Source: JBGPLH01 sp041486365 [NCBI: Thermodesulfobacteriota bacterium]
GTDB lineage: Bacteria; JAUYMQ01
Direction: 5' to 3'
Assembly (NCBI GenBank): GCA_041486365.1
Contig: JBGPLH010000097.1
Span: 1-10,047 of the forward strand
DNA: 10,047 nt
In this document: in pieces, positions 1 through 6,740 of the stretch
How positions within the stretch are numbered: the stretch's first letter is position 1
Layout: every line of letters starts with the position of its first letter
Made by a program: the position numbers and the translations under genes
Notes under the pieces: generated by a model
Seen by the model: only the letters and a program-made list of their open reading frames with translations
The model's database searches: none
What the model was told of the DNA's origin: nothing

Positions 1-196
1 CCGGCGCGCGGTCGCGAAGCACCCCATCCTCGCCGCCGGCACACCGATCGCGATCACGATCTCGCTCGGCGTGGCCACGCGGCTACCCCAGAGCCCGCTG
101 TCGAGCGAGGAAGTGATCAAGATGGCCGATCAGGCCCTTCTAGAAGCCAAGCGCCAGGGGCGCAACGCCGTGGCCTCCCTCCCCTCTCCCGTCTGA
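1..196 (+). CDS. GGDEF-domain protein, C-terminal end (partial; probable diguanylate cyclase)
   Basis: An open frame enters from the left edge (first full codon at 2) and stops at TGA 194-196, leaving 64 residues. They match the end of a GGDEF domain: a beta strand reading ITISLGVAT, followed by a helix reading ADQALLEAKRQGRN, which corresponds to the family pattern AD-x-ALY-x-AK-x2-GRN with the usual Tyr replaced by Leu. The GG(D/E)EF active-site loop and any sensor domain lie outside the window, so cyclase activity cannot be judged. GGDEF proteins normally make cyclic di-GMP from two GTP. The protein ends within about ten residues of the domain, so this is the natural C-terminus. Nearly 590 bp separate it from mraZ and a promoter lies between, so it is probably not part of the dcw transcript. 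Confidence 0.85.
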   Translation, partial: RRAVAKHPILAAGTPIAITISLGVATRLPQSPLSSEEVIKMADQALLEAKRQGRNAVASLPSPV

Positions 197-343
197 GCTA
201 CTGCCCCCTACGCAATTTCAAGTCGCTGTCATCCTTGAACTTTCATGAAGCCGCGCTGCCCGTGAGGCACGCCCACGCCGCCCGCGGCTCGCGGCCGTTG
301 GAAAGTGCCGGCCGGTGGGGAATCCCGTCCGCGGGGCCTTTCG

Positions 344-371
344 AAAAAAAATCGCCTTTCACGAAAAAAAA
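344..371. promoter_or_regulatory. Two helically phased A8 tracts upstream of the mraZ promoter
   Basis: Runs of eight A lie at 344-351 and 364-371, starting 20 bp apart, close to two helical turns. They sit in near-duplicate contexts (CCTTTC, then CGA8, then CGCC; second copy with two extra bases). In so GC-rich a sequence they stand out sharply. Phased A tracts are known to bend DNA, and A-rich DNA upstream of -35 can bind the alpha C-terminal domain of RNA polymerase. Here they lie roughly 60 to 90 bp before the inferred start point, somewhat far for a classical UP element, so bending or protein binding is the better guess. Confidence 0.4.
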
Positions 372-395
372 GCGCCCGGGGACCAAAGAAATCTC

Positions 396-425
396 TTGAC
401 AGGACTTCTGGCTCGCGTTTATGGT
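396..425 (+). promoter_or_regulatory. Probable sigma-70-type promoter of the dcw operon
   Basis: The -35 box TTGACA (396-401) matches the consensus at all six positions. After an 18-bp spacer comes TATGGT (420-425), matching the -10 consensus TATAAT at four of six positions, including the important A2 and T6. Transcription would start near 432, just before the TGGGG repeats. The location upstream of mraZ matches the main promoter of the E. coli dcw cluster. The weak -10 box and the unknown host keep the confidence moderate. Confidence 0.55.
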
Positions 426-438
426 GGCGCCATCGAAG

Positions 439-463
439 TGGGGATTAGTGGGGACAGGTGGGG
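439..463 (+). promoter_or_regulatory. MraZ operator: three TGGGG direct repeats with 10-bp period
   Basis: TGGGG occurs at 439-443, 449-453 and 459-463, each separated by exactly five bases. This is the arrangement described for MraZ binding sites upstream of mraZ: TGGGN repeats with 5-nt spacers, read by the ring-shaped MraZ oligomer. Placed a few bases after the inferred start point, a bound MraZ could block early transcription, giving the autoregulation known from E. coli. The operator lies about 320 bp before the mraZ start codon, unusually far. No fourth repeat is in phase on either side. Confidence 0.75.
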
Positions 464-552
464 AGCCCTTCAAATCTCGGAGCTTAGCAGCTTTGCCGCC
501 GGTACCTCGTGGGCATTCTGGGGGGGAAGCGCAGGAGGCAGGCGGCACACAT

Positions 553-588
553 GGGTCGGTGCGGGGGGTCACTCCCCCGCACCGGCCC
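553..588 (+). other. Strong GC hairpin in the mraZ leader
   Basis: The arms 553-567 and 574-588 pair over 15 bp with a single G-U pair (556 with 585), around a six-base loop; a G-U pair between 568 and 573 could extend the stem. The core is CGGTGCGGGGG against CCCCCGCACCG. No T tract follows (next bases AAGTCGTCC), so it is not a standard intrinsic terminator. In the inferred mRNA it lies about 120 nt after the start point. It could be an attenuating structure, a processing or stability element, or part of an unrecognised small RNA. Only the base pairing is observed; function is unknown. Confidence 0.6.
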
Positions 589-782
589 AAGTCGTCCATA
601 GGGCTGACATCATTGGTCGTTAGAGCAGCATCGAGCCGTAGCGCCGGACACTGCTCAATCCCTCCCGGCGCAGACCCTTCACCCTCCCCGCTTGGGTCGG
701 CCTCTCCGGGGAGCAGGGCATTCGGGGACCCCGGGCGCGCGGCCGTCCATTCCCCGGGAACCACCGCCAGCAGGTCCGTCCC

Positions 783-1226
783 ATGTTCCGCGGCCGTTAC
801 GAGCACACGATTGACCGAAAGGGTCGCATCGCGATCCCGGCCAGGTTCCGGGAGGTGCTCGAACAGGAGTACGGTGGCCAGCCTCTCATCGTGACCAACC
901 TCGAGAAATGCCTCGTCGCGCTCCCGCTTCCCGAGTGGGTCCGCTTCGAGGAGCGCGCGGTCGAGATACCCACCGCCGATCCCAAGGCCCAGCTCTGGCT
1001 CCGATTCTTCATGTCGGCGGCCGTCGAGTGCCCGCTCGACCGTCAGGGGCGGATTCTCCTCCCGAACAACCTGCGGGAGCACGCGGCCCTGGACCGCACC
1101 GCGATGCTGTCCAGCATGGGCCGCCGCTTCGAGATCTGGTCGAAGGACCGGCTGCAGCAGGAGCTGGCCCGGGCGCAGTCGGAGCCGGACGATCACATGG
1201 CTGCGCTGGCCAAGTACGGAATCTGA
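783..1226 (+). CDS. mraZ: MraZ, dcw transcriptional regulator and RsmH antagonist
   Basis: The 147-residue product has the family length and two tandem SpoVT/AbrB-like DNA-binding folds. The first opens with FRGRYEHTIDRKGRIAIPARFR (D11, K13-G14-R15); the second repeats the pattern as D86-x-Q-G89-R90-ILLP. The D-x-(K/Q)-G-R signature is what MraZ uses to contact TGGG repeats, and three such repeats lie upstream at 439-463. MraZ forms a ring on DNA, represses its own cluster in E. coli, and is antagonised by RsmH, encoded two genes downstream. The ATG at 783 is chosen because the family signature begins at residue 2. The Shine-Dalgarno is poor (AGG at 772-774), which may limit expression. The gene is first in the cluster and is separated from the STAS gene by 122 bp of palindromes. 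Confidence 0.96.
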   Translation: MFRGRYEHTIDRKGRIAIPARFREVLEQEYGGQPLIVTNLEKCLVALPLPEWVRFEERAVEIPTADPKAQLWLRFFMSAAVECPLDRQGRILLPNNLREHAALDRTAMLSSMGRRFEIWSKDRLQQELARAQSEPDDHMAALAKYGI

Positions 1227-1232
1227 GCCGCG

Positions 1233-1270
1233 GGCCCGGGTGGTTCCCGGGCCGGCTTTGGCAAGCCGGC
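1233..1270 (+). other. Two overlapping, mutually exclusive hairpins after mraZ
   Basis: Directly after the mraZ stop, arms 1233-1240 and 1246-1253 (GGCCCGGG/CCCGGGCC) form an 8-bp stem with a 5-nt loop. The second stem, 1251-1258 with 1263-1270 (GCCGGCTT/AAGCCGGC), is also 8 bp with a 4-nt loop, and shares bases 1251-1253 with the first. It also shares 1267-1270 with the next palindrome (1267-1289). The structures therefore compete along the RNA. No T run follows, so termination is not indicated; pausing, partial termination or mRNA processing between mraZ and the rest of the operon are possible. Confidence 0.55.
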
Positions 1271-1340
1271 CCTCGCGCAGCGAGGGCCGACAAAGAGGGA
1301 CCCGAGGTCCCTCGCGCAGCGAGGGCCGACTAAAGAGGGA
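1267..1340 (+). repeat. Two-unit palindromic (REP-like) repeat, 39-bp period
   Basis: The string CCCTCGCGCAGCGAGGGCCG begins at 1270 and again at 1309, each followed by AC(T)AAAGAGGGA. The two units therefore match over about 31 bases with one inserted T, and start 39 bp apart. Each unit is a palindrome: CCCTCGC/GCGAGGG around a GCA loop, extended to a 10-bp stem (1267-1276 with 1280-1289) in the first copy and 7 bp in the second. The last part of the second unit (AAAGAGGGA) forms part of the purine-rich ribosome binding region of the STAS gene. Related units lie in ftsI at 4869-4930. The form resembles REP/BIME intergenic repeats, but the family is not one I can name. Confidence 0.75.
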
Positions 1341-1348
1341 AGGGACGC

Positions 1349-1699
1349 ATGGACCCGAGCGTGTCAATGATCGAGGTGTCCGGCGAGATCGACCGGAGGC
1401 TGATGCGGGAGCTCTGCGCGCTGATCGCGTCGCTCATCGACGAGAACCGAACGCGCGTGGTGCTGGACTTCTCCCGGGTGGAGCACCTGCACTATCAGGG
1501 GATCGCGCTGCTGGCCGAGCGATCCAGGCAGCTGCGGAGCTTCGGCGGCGATCTGCGGATCGTCGGCGTGAGCCCCTATGTCCGGGACATCTTCCGCGCG
1601 GTGGACGCGGAGAGGTCCTTCCAGCTCCGCGGTCCCTTCGGAGACGTCGCAGGAACGCATCCCCTCCCGATCGAGGCGCACGGGGCGCCGGGCCCGTAA
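1349..1699 (+). CDS. Small STAS-domain protein (anti-sigma-factor antagonist-like), lacking the phospho-acceptor Ser
   Basis: This 116-residue protein is essentially one STAS domain (about residues 5-95): an opening strand ending in GEID, a strand reading TRVVLDFSRVEHL, the conserved Gly of the signature loop (G51), and RSFGGDLRIVGVSPYVRDIF, typical of the SpoIIAA/RsbV-like fold. In phospho-regulated members the loop before that Gly reads D-S-S/T-G; here it reads H48-Y49-Q50-G51, so there is no serine or threonine to phosphorylate. It probably works by protein-protein binding without the kinase switch, or is a structural STAS like those in transport complexes. The ATG at 1349 follows GAGGGAAGGG (1335-1344), a good ribosome binding site. 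It sits between mraZ and rsmH, which are usually adjacent, and is 52 bp from rsmH, so it is very likely co-transcribed. The partner is unknown. Confidence 0.8.
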   Translation: MDPSVSMIEVSGEIDRRLMRELCALIASLIDENRTRVVLDFSRVEHLHYQGIALLAERSRQLRSFGGDLRIVGVSPYVRDIFRAVDAERSFQLRGPFGDVAGTHPLPIEAHGAPGP

Positions 1700-1739
1700 G
1701 CGGGCCGGGGACGGCGAGGCCCGCCCGCCGGACGTGATC

Positions 1740-1746
1740 GGGGGAG
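1740..1746 (+). promoter_or_regulatory. Ribosome binding site that fixes the rsmH start
   Basis: GGGGGAG lies five bases before ATG 1752. The rsmH frame stays open upstream into the STAS gene, to an ATG at 1578, but only the ATG at 1752 has this site, and it gives the family's N-terminus. Confidence 0.6.
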
Positions 1747-1751
1747 CATCG

Positions 1752-2699
1752 ATGCCGTCCGAACACCGGCCGGTACTGCTGGAGGAAACCCTGGACGCTC
1801 TCAGGTGTCAGTCCGGCCGGCTGTACGTGGATGCCACGGTGGGCGCCGGGGGACACGCCCGCGGGATCCTGGAACGAAGCGCCCCGGACGGCCGCCTGAT
1901 CGGCGCCGACCAGGATCCCCGCGCTCTGGCCCGTGCGGAGGAGCGCCTGGCCCCCTTCGCCGGACGCTTCGAGCTCCTCCATGCGAATTTCCGGGATCTC
2001 CCGGGCCTGCTGCGCGCCCGTGGCGCGGTCCCCGTCGACGGCGTCCTCCTCGATCTCGGGATCTCCTCCGACCAGCTGGCCGACCCGGAACGGGGGTTCT
2101 CCTTCCAGCGGCCGGGCCCGCTCGACATGCGCATGGACCCGCGGGCACCGCGCCGGGCGGCCGATCTCGTGAACACCCTCGACGAGCGATCGCTCGCCCG
2201 AATGATCCGCGATCTCGGCGAGGAGCCGCGCGCCGCGCGCATCGCCCGCGCCATCGTGGGGGCGCGGGAGGAGGCGCCGATAGCGACGACCGATCGCCTC
2301 GCCCGCATCGTGGAGGAAGCCGCGCCCCGGCGGCGCGACGCGGCCGCGATCCACCCGGCCACCCGCACCTTCCAGGCCCTGCGCATGGCCGTGAATGACG
2401 AGCTGGGCGCGCTGAACGCGGCTCTGGACGGCTTTCTCGAATGCCTCGCCCCCGGCGGCCGGCTCGTCGTGATCGCGTTCCACAGCCTCGAGGACCGGAT
2501 GGTGAAGCGGCGGCTGCAGAGCTGGGCGGGGACGTGCACATGCCCCCCGGGCCTCCCCCTGTGCGGCTGCGGCGCGCGGGCCCGCGTCCGAATCGTCACG
2601 CGCCGGGCGGTGAAGTCGGGCCCCGCGGAGCTCGCCACCAACCCGCGGGCGCGGAGCGCGCGGCTAAGGACGGGAGAACGGCTCCGGGAGGCGGCGTGA
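1752..2699 (+). CDS. rsmH: 16S rRNA m4C1402 N4-methyltransferase RsmH (MraW)
   Basis: The 315-residue protein has the usual length. It methylates N4 of C1402 in the 16S rRNA decoding centre using S-adenosylmethionine. Visible family motifs in order: HRPVLLEE near the N-terminus; the SAM-binding loop D27-ATVGAGGH35; IGADQDP; D101-LGISSDQL with RGFSF and GPLDMRMD; FQALRMAVNDEL; F243-HSLED248; and the C-terminal NPRARSARLR. A CxC-x6-CxC cluster (C262, C264, C271, C273) lies before the C-terminal tail, as in many RsmH proteins; metal binding is possible but not shown. The start at 1752 is set by GGGGGAG at 1740-1746. The stop overlaps the ftsL GTG start. In E. coli RsmH also opposes MraZ, so the two may balance each other here. 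Confidence 0.97.
   Translation: MPSEHRPVLLEETLDALRCQSGRLYVDATVGAGGHARGILERSAPDGRLIGADQDPRALARAEERLAPFAGRFELLHANFRDLPGLLRARGAVPVDGVLLDLGISSDQLADPERGFSFQRPGPLDMRMDPRAPRRAADLVNTLDERSLARMIRDLGEEPRAARIARAIVGAREEAPIATTDRLARIVEEAAPRRRDAAAIHPATRTFQALRMAVNDELGALNAALDGFLECLAPGGRLVVIAFHSLEDRMVKRRLQSWAGTCTCPPGLPLCGCGARARVRIVTRRAVKSGPAELATNPRARSARLRTGERLREAA
2686..2691 (+). promoter_or_regulatory. Ribosome binding site supporting the GTG start of ftsL
   Basis: GGGAGG lies four bases before GTG 2696, inside the end of rsmH. It is the evidence for using this GTG, which overlaps the rsmH stop (GTGA), rather than the in-frame GTG ten codons later. Confidence 0.6.
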
Positions 2700-3001
2700 A
2701 GGGAGCGGGCCGGCGCAACGGGCGAGTGTGGCGGCGCCTGAGAACCTTCGGGGCCGCCGCGACCGTGGCCACCGTGCTGACGGGATCGGCGCTGTTCTAC
2801 GTATGGACGCGGCTGCAGGTGGTGAGCTGGGGCTATCGGATCTCCCAGGCCTCGGCGCGTCAGGAGGAGCTTCGCCAGGCGAACCGCGAGCTGCGGATCG
2901 AGGCCGCGAGCCTCCGTTCGCCGGGGCGGATCGAATCGATTGCTCGAAAGGAGCTGGGGCTCGATTACACGCGCCCCGGCCAGGTCTTCGCCGTGAAATG
3001 A
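2696..3001 (+). CDS. ftsL: FtsL-type divisome protein
   Basis: The 101-residue product has the FtsL/DivIC architecture: a basic cytoplasmic N-terminus (residues 2-16, rich in Arg), one membrane segment (about 18-37), a short extracytoplasmic coiled coil (about 46-73), and the end motif SPGRIESIARKELGL seen in this family. FtsL partners with FtsB and FtsQ and activates the FtsW-FtsI septal synthase. Sequence is weakly conserved in this family, so the call rests on topology, the end motif and position between rsmH and ftsI. The start is GTG, overlapping the rsmH stop by four bases (GTGA) with GGGAGG upstream, so translation is probably coupled. Its stop overlaps an ATG (ATGA at 2998-3001) that opens a 26-codon frame. 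Confidence 0.88.
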   Translation: MKGAGRRNGRVWRRLRTFGAAATVATVLTGSALFYVWTRLQVVSWGYRISQASARQEELRQANRELRIEAASLRSPGRIESIARKELGLDYTRPGQVFAVK

Positions 3002-3078
3002 GGCGGCTCGTCGGAGGCCGGCGCGATCGGAGTGAGCGCGCGCCCCGGGTGAGTCCGCCGGTCCGGAAGACGCTATGA
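2998..3078 (+). CDS. Possible 26-codon coupling ORF between ftsL and ftsI
   Basis: The ATG at 2998 overlaps the ftsL stop (ATGA) and the frame ends at TGA 3076-3078, which overlaps the ftsI ATG (ATGA at 3075). The peptide is 26 residues, strongly basic (8 Arg, 1 Lys), beginning MRRLVGGRRDR. It resembles no family I know. Ribosomes finishing ftsL could re-start here and be delivered to ftsI, so the frame may serve coupling rather than encode a useful peptide. It could equally be chance: ATGA overlaps are common in GC-rich DNA, and 73 bp of open frame is not remarkable. It is not the N-terminus of FtsI, which is in another frame. Confidence 0.25.
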   Translation: MRRLVGGRRDRSERAPRVSPPVRKTL

Positions 3079-5186
3079 AGCCGCTCGTCTCCCGCTGGAT
3101 CCGAATCCGCCTGGGTGTCGTCGGCGTGATCTATCTCGCCGCGCTGGCGATGGTCCTTGCACGTGTTTTCAGCCTCCAGGTCCTGGACCGCCCCCGCCTC
3201 GCCCAGCTCGCCGAGAAGCAGCACACCGCCGAGATCCACCTCGCTCCCCGGCGCGGCCCCATCTACGACCGCCGGATGCAGGAACTGGCGGTGAGCCTCG
3301 ACGTCGACTCGATCTACGCGCGACCCGGCGAGATCCGTTCGCAACCCCTCGCCGCCGCGCGTCTGGCCGCCGCCCTGGGCATGGACGAGGACGCGCTCCG
3401 GCGCAGGCTCGAGGGGAAGCGCCCCTTCGTCTGGGTGAAACGCCGGGTGACGCCCGGAGAGGCCGAGGCCGTTCGCACGCTACACCTCGCGGGCGTGGGC
3501 TTCTTCAAGGAGGGGCGGCGCTACTACCCGCACCGGGATCTCGCGGCGCAGGTGCTCGGCTTCGTAGGGATCGACGGGCAGGGGCTGGAGGCGGTGGAGC
3601 GCCGCTTCGACGACGTGCTGCGCGGGAAGGTCGAGATCGTCGTGGCCACGCGCGACGCGCTGCTTCGCCCGATCATGGATCGCGGCGCGCCCGAAGACGA
3701 CGCCGACGCGGGCCACGGCCTGGTGCTCACGATCGACCATGCGATCCAGTACATCGCCGAGACGGAGATCGAGGCGGCCGTCCGCCAGGCGCAGGCCGCC
3801 CACGGTGTCGCGATCGTGATGGAGCCGAGGACGGGCGACGTGCTGGCGATCGCGGAGGCGCCCGGCTTCAACCCGAACGTATACGCCGACTCGCCCGCCG
3901 AGCTCCGCAAGTGCCGCGCCTTCTCGACCACCTTCGAGCCCGGCTCGACCTTCAAGATCTTCGTCGTGGCGGCGGCGCTCGAGTCCGGGGCGATCCGACC
4001 CGCCGACCGCTTCTACTGCGAGAACGGCGCGTACGGATTCGCCGGACGGGTGATCCACGACGTCCATCCCTACGGCTGGCTCGACGTGGCCGACATCGTG
4101 AAGCACTCCTCCAACATCGGTGCCCTCAAGATCGCGGACCGTCTCGGCGCGGACCCCTTCTACCGCTATATTCGTGACTTCGGCTTCGGCGCCCCGAGCG
4201 GGGCCGACTTCCCCGGTGACCTCCCCGGTCTCCTCCCGCCACTCCAGCGCTGGTCGCGGATCACCCAGGGAACCATCGCGTTCGGACAGGGGATTGCAGT
4301 CACGCCGATCCAGATCACCGCCGCCGTGGCGGCCATCGCCAACGGCGGCGTGCTCATGCGTCCCCGGCTCGTCCTGGCGGAGGTTGACGCCCAGGGTCGC
4401 AGGGTGCGGCGCTACGAACCGCAGGCCGTCCGCCGCGTGATATCCGAGGACACCGCCCGGATCGTCACCGGCTTCATGAAGCGGGTGACGGAGAAGGGCG
4501 GAACGGGGGAAGCCGCGCGAACGGCTGGCTACGTCGTGGCGGGAAAGACGGGGACGGCGCAGAAGATCCGGGAAGGGGTCCGCGGCTACTCCTCCAAGCG
4601 GGTAGGCTCCTTCATCGGGTTCGTGCCGGCAGACGACCCCCGGCTCGTGATCAGCGTGATCATCGACGAGCCCAAGGGGATCCCCTACGGCGGAAAGGTG
4701 GCCGCGCCGGCGTTCCGCGGGATCGCGGAGAAGACGCTCACCTACCTGAACGTGCCGCCGCAGCCCCTGCCGCCGGAGGAGATCGAATCCCCCTCGAAGA
4801 AGACCCCGACGCTCGAAGTCGCGGCCCCCCCCGCGCGCAGGGTCCCGGAGCCTCCAGGCGGCCGAACGCCCGTCGCGCAGCGAGGGCCGGCGGAGTCCTA
4901 CGAGCCAGTTCTTGCAAAGCGAGGCCCGACCGCATTGGGGAACCCTCCGCCCCCGGAGACCGCGCCGCCCTCGATCCCCGCCGTGACGCCCGTGGCGCTC
5001 GGAGCGAGGGTCCCGGACTTCGCCGGCATGAGCGTGCGGGAGGCGCTGCAGCTCGCCCAAGGGAACGGCATCACGATCGACATCGAGGGGAGCGGCGTTG
5101 CGGTGAGCCAGAGCGTGCCGGCCGGCGCGCCGGCCGCACCGGGGACGACCGTGAAGGTGGTCTTCTCGTCACCGGAGCGATCATGA
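3075..5186 (+). CDS. ftsI: FtsI/PBP3-type septal peptidoglycan transpeptidase with one PASTA domain
   Basis: This 703-residue class B penicillin-binding protein cross-links septal peptidoglycan. Order: short cytoplasmic end; membrane anchor about residues 12-33; dimerisation domain opening with RRGPIYDRR; transpeptidase domain with S291-TFK294 (catalytic Ser), S345-S-N347 and K491-TGT494; a Pro-rich linker about 562-645; and one PASTA domain from about 646 (VPDFAGMSVREAL) to the end. All three active-site motifs are intact. PASTA modules bind peptidoglycan fragments or beta-lactams in some proteins. It is longer than E. coli FtsI (588 residues) because of the linker and PASTA. ATG 3075 is the only possible start: an in-frame TGA at 3033 and no other start codon between. 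A GGAAGA lies four bases upstream. The linker contains a repeat-derived stretch at 4869-4930. The position after ftsL supports FtsI over elongation PBP2. Confidence 0.95.
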   Translation: MKPLVSRWIRIRLGVVGVIYLAALAMVLARVFSLQVLDRPRLAQLAEKQHTAEIHLAPRRGPIYDRRMQELAVSLDVDSIYARPGEIRSQPLAAARLAAALGMDEDALRRRLEGKRPFVWVKRRVTPGEAEAVRTLHLAGVGFFKEGRRYYPHRDLAAQVLGFVGIDGQGLEAVERRFDDVLRGKVEIVVATRDALLRPIMDRGAPEDDADAGHGLVLTIDHAIQYIAETEIEAAVRQAQAAHGVAIVMEPRTGDVLAIAEAPGFNPNVYADSPAELRKCRAFSTTFEPGSTFKIFVVAAALESGAIRPADRFYCENGAYGFAGRVIHDVHPYGWLDVADIVKHSSNIGALKIADRLGADPFYRYIRDFGFGAPSGADFPGDLPGLLPPLQRWSRITQGTIAFGQGIAVTPIQITAAVAAIANGGVLMRPRLVLAEVDAQGRRVRRYEPQAVRRVISEDTARIVTGFMKRVTEKGGTGEAARTAGYVVAGKTGTAQKIREGVRGYSSKRVGSFIGFVPADDPRLVISVIIDEPKGIPYGGKVAAPAFRGIAEKTLTYLNVPPQPLPPEEIESPSKKTPTLEVAAPPARRVPEPPGGRTPVAQRGPAESYEPVLAKRGPTALGNPPPPETAPPSIPAVTPVALGARVPDFAGMSVREALQLAQGNGITIDIEGSGVAVSQSVPAGAPAAPGTTVKVVFSSPERS
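4869..4930 (+). repeat. Two degenerate units of the 39-bp palindromic repeat inside ftsI
   Basis: TCGCGCAGCGAGGGCCG at 4873-4889 is identical over 17 bases to the repeat units at 1273-1289 and 1312-1328. A second, more diverged unit at 4911-4930 (CTTGCAAAGCGAGGCCCGAC) matches the 20-base consensus at 16 positions. The aligned spacing between the two is 39 bp, the same as in the mraZ-STAS gap. Since 39 is a multiple of three, the protein shows a 13-residue period: V600-AQRGP605 and L613-AKRGP618. The units fall in the Pro-rich linker between transpeptidase and PASTA domains, where extra sequence would be tolerated. Confidence 0.65.
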
Positions 5187-5216
5187 TCCGGGCGGGAGAG
5201 AGCGCGGGATGGGCGC

Positions 5217-6736
<1,520 letters not shown>

Positions 6737-6740
<4 letters not shown>

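Larger units (their letters stand above)
197..782 (+). other. Gene-free control region and long mraZ leader
   Basis: This stretch of about 590 bp holds no frame that looks like protein. Its left part (197-340) includes a weak nested inverted repeat (GGCAC 266-270 with GTGCC 305-309 around CCGCG/CGCGG 282-294) that may mark the end of the GGDEF transcript; it lacks a T tract, so it is not a clear terminator. The A8 tracts, promoter, TGGGG repeats and large hairpin between 344 and 588 are entered separately. From 589 to 782 I see only minor inverted repeats (GAGCAG 623-628 with CTGCTC 651-656, and two CCCCGGG blocks near 730-757). I found no tRNA, and none of the conserved segments I would expect of RNase P RNA or tmRNA. 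Confidence 0.7.

Noticed and set aside
344-371. A8 tracts read as T8 tails of minus-strand terminators
   Set aside because: No good GC stem precedes either tract on the minus strand, and there is no minus-strand gene nearby to terminate.
510-523. A second MraZ site (TGGGC then TGGGG)
   Set aside because: Only two repeats, spaced nine rather than ten bases, merging into a G run; not in phase with the main operator.
553-588. The large hairpin as a rho-independent terminator
   Set aside because: No T-rich run follows on the plus strand, and none lies on the far side for the minus strand.
197-782. RNase P RNA, tmRNA or tRNA in the gene-free stretch
   Set aside because: The conserved segments I would expect (such as GAGGAAAGTCC of RNase P RNA, or a tRNA T-arm) are not present.
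315-894. Plus-strand open frames at 315-623 and 421-894 in the leader
   Set aside because: The first runs through the promoter and operator, the second overlaps mraZ in another frame; both translations are low-complexity with no recognisable domain.
243-1367. Long minus-strand open frame of 374 codons covering the control region and mraZ
   Set aside because: Its protein is Pro/Arg-rich with no family resemblance, it is antisense to the clear mraZ gene, and its start lies in the palindromic repeats. Long antisense frames are expected in GC-rich DNA.
5120-5135. Perfect 16-bp palindrome GGCCGGCGCGCCGGCC in ftsI
   Set aside because: It encodes the conserved PAGAPAAPG-like stretch of the PASTA domain; Gly/Pro/Ala codons at high GC produce such palindromes by chance.
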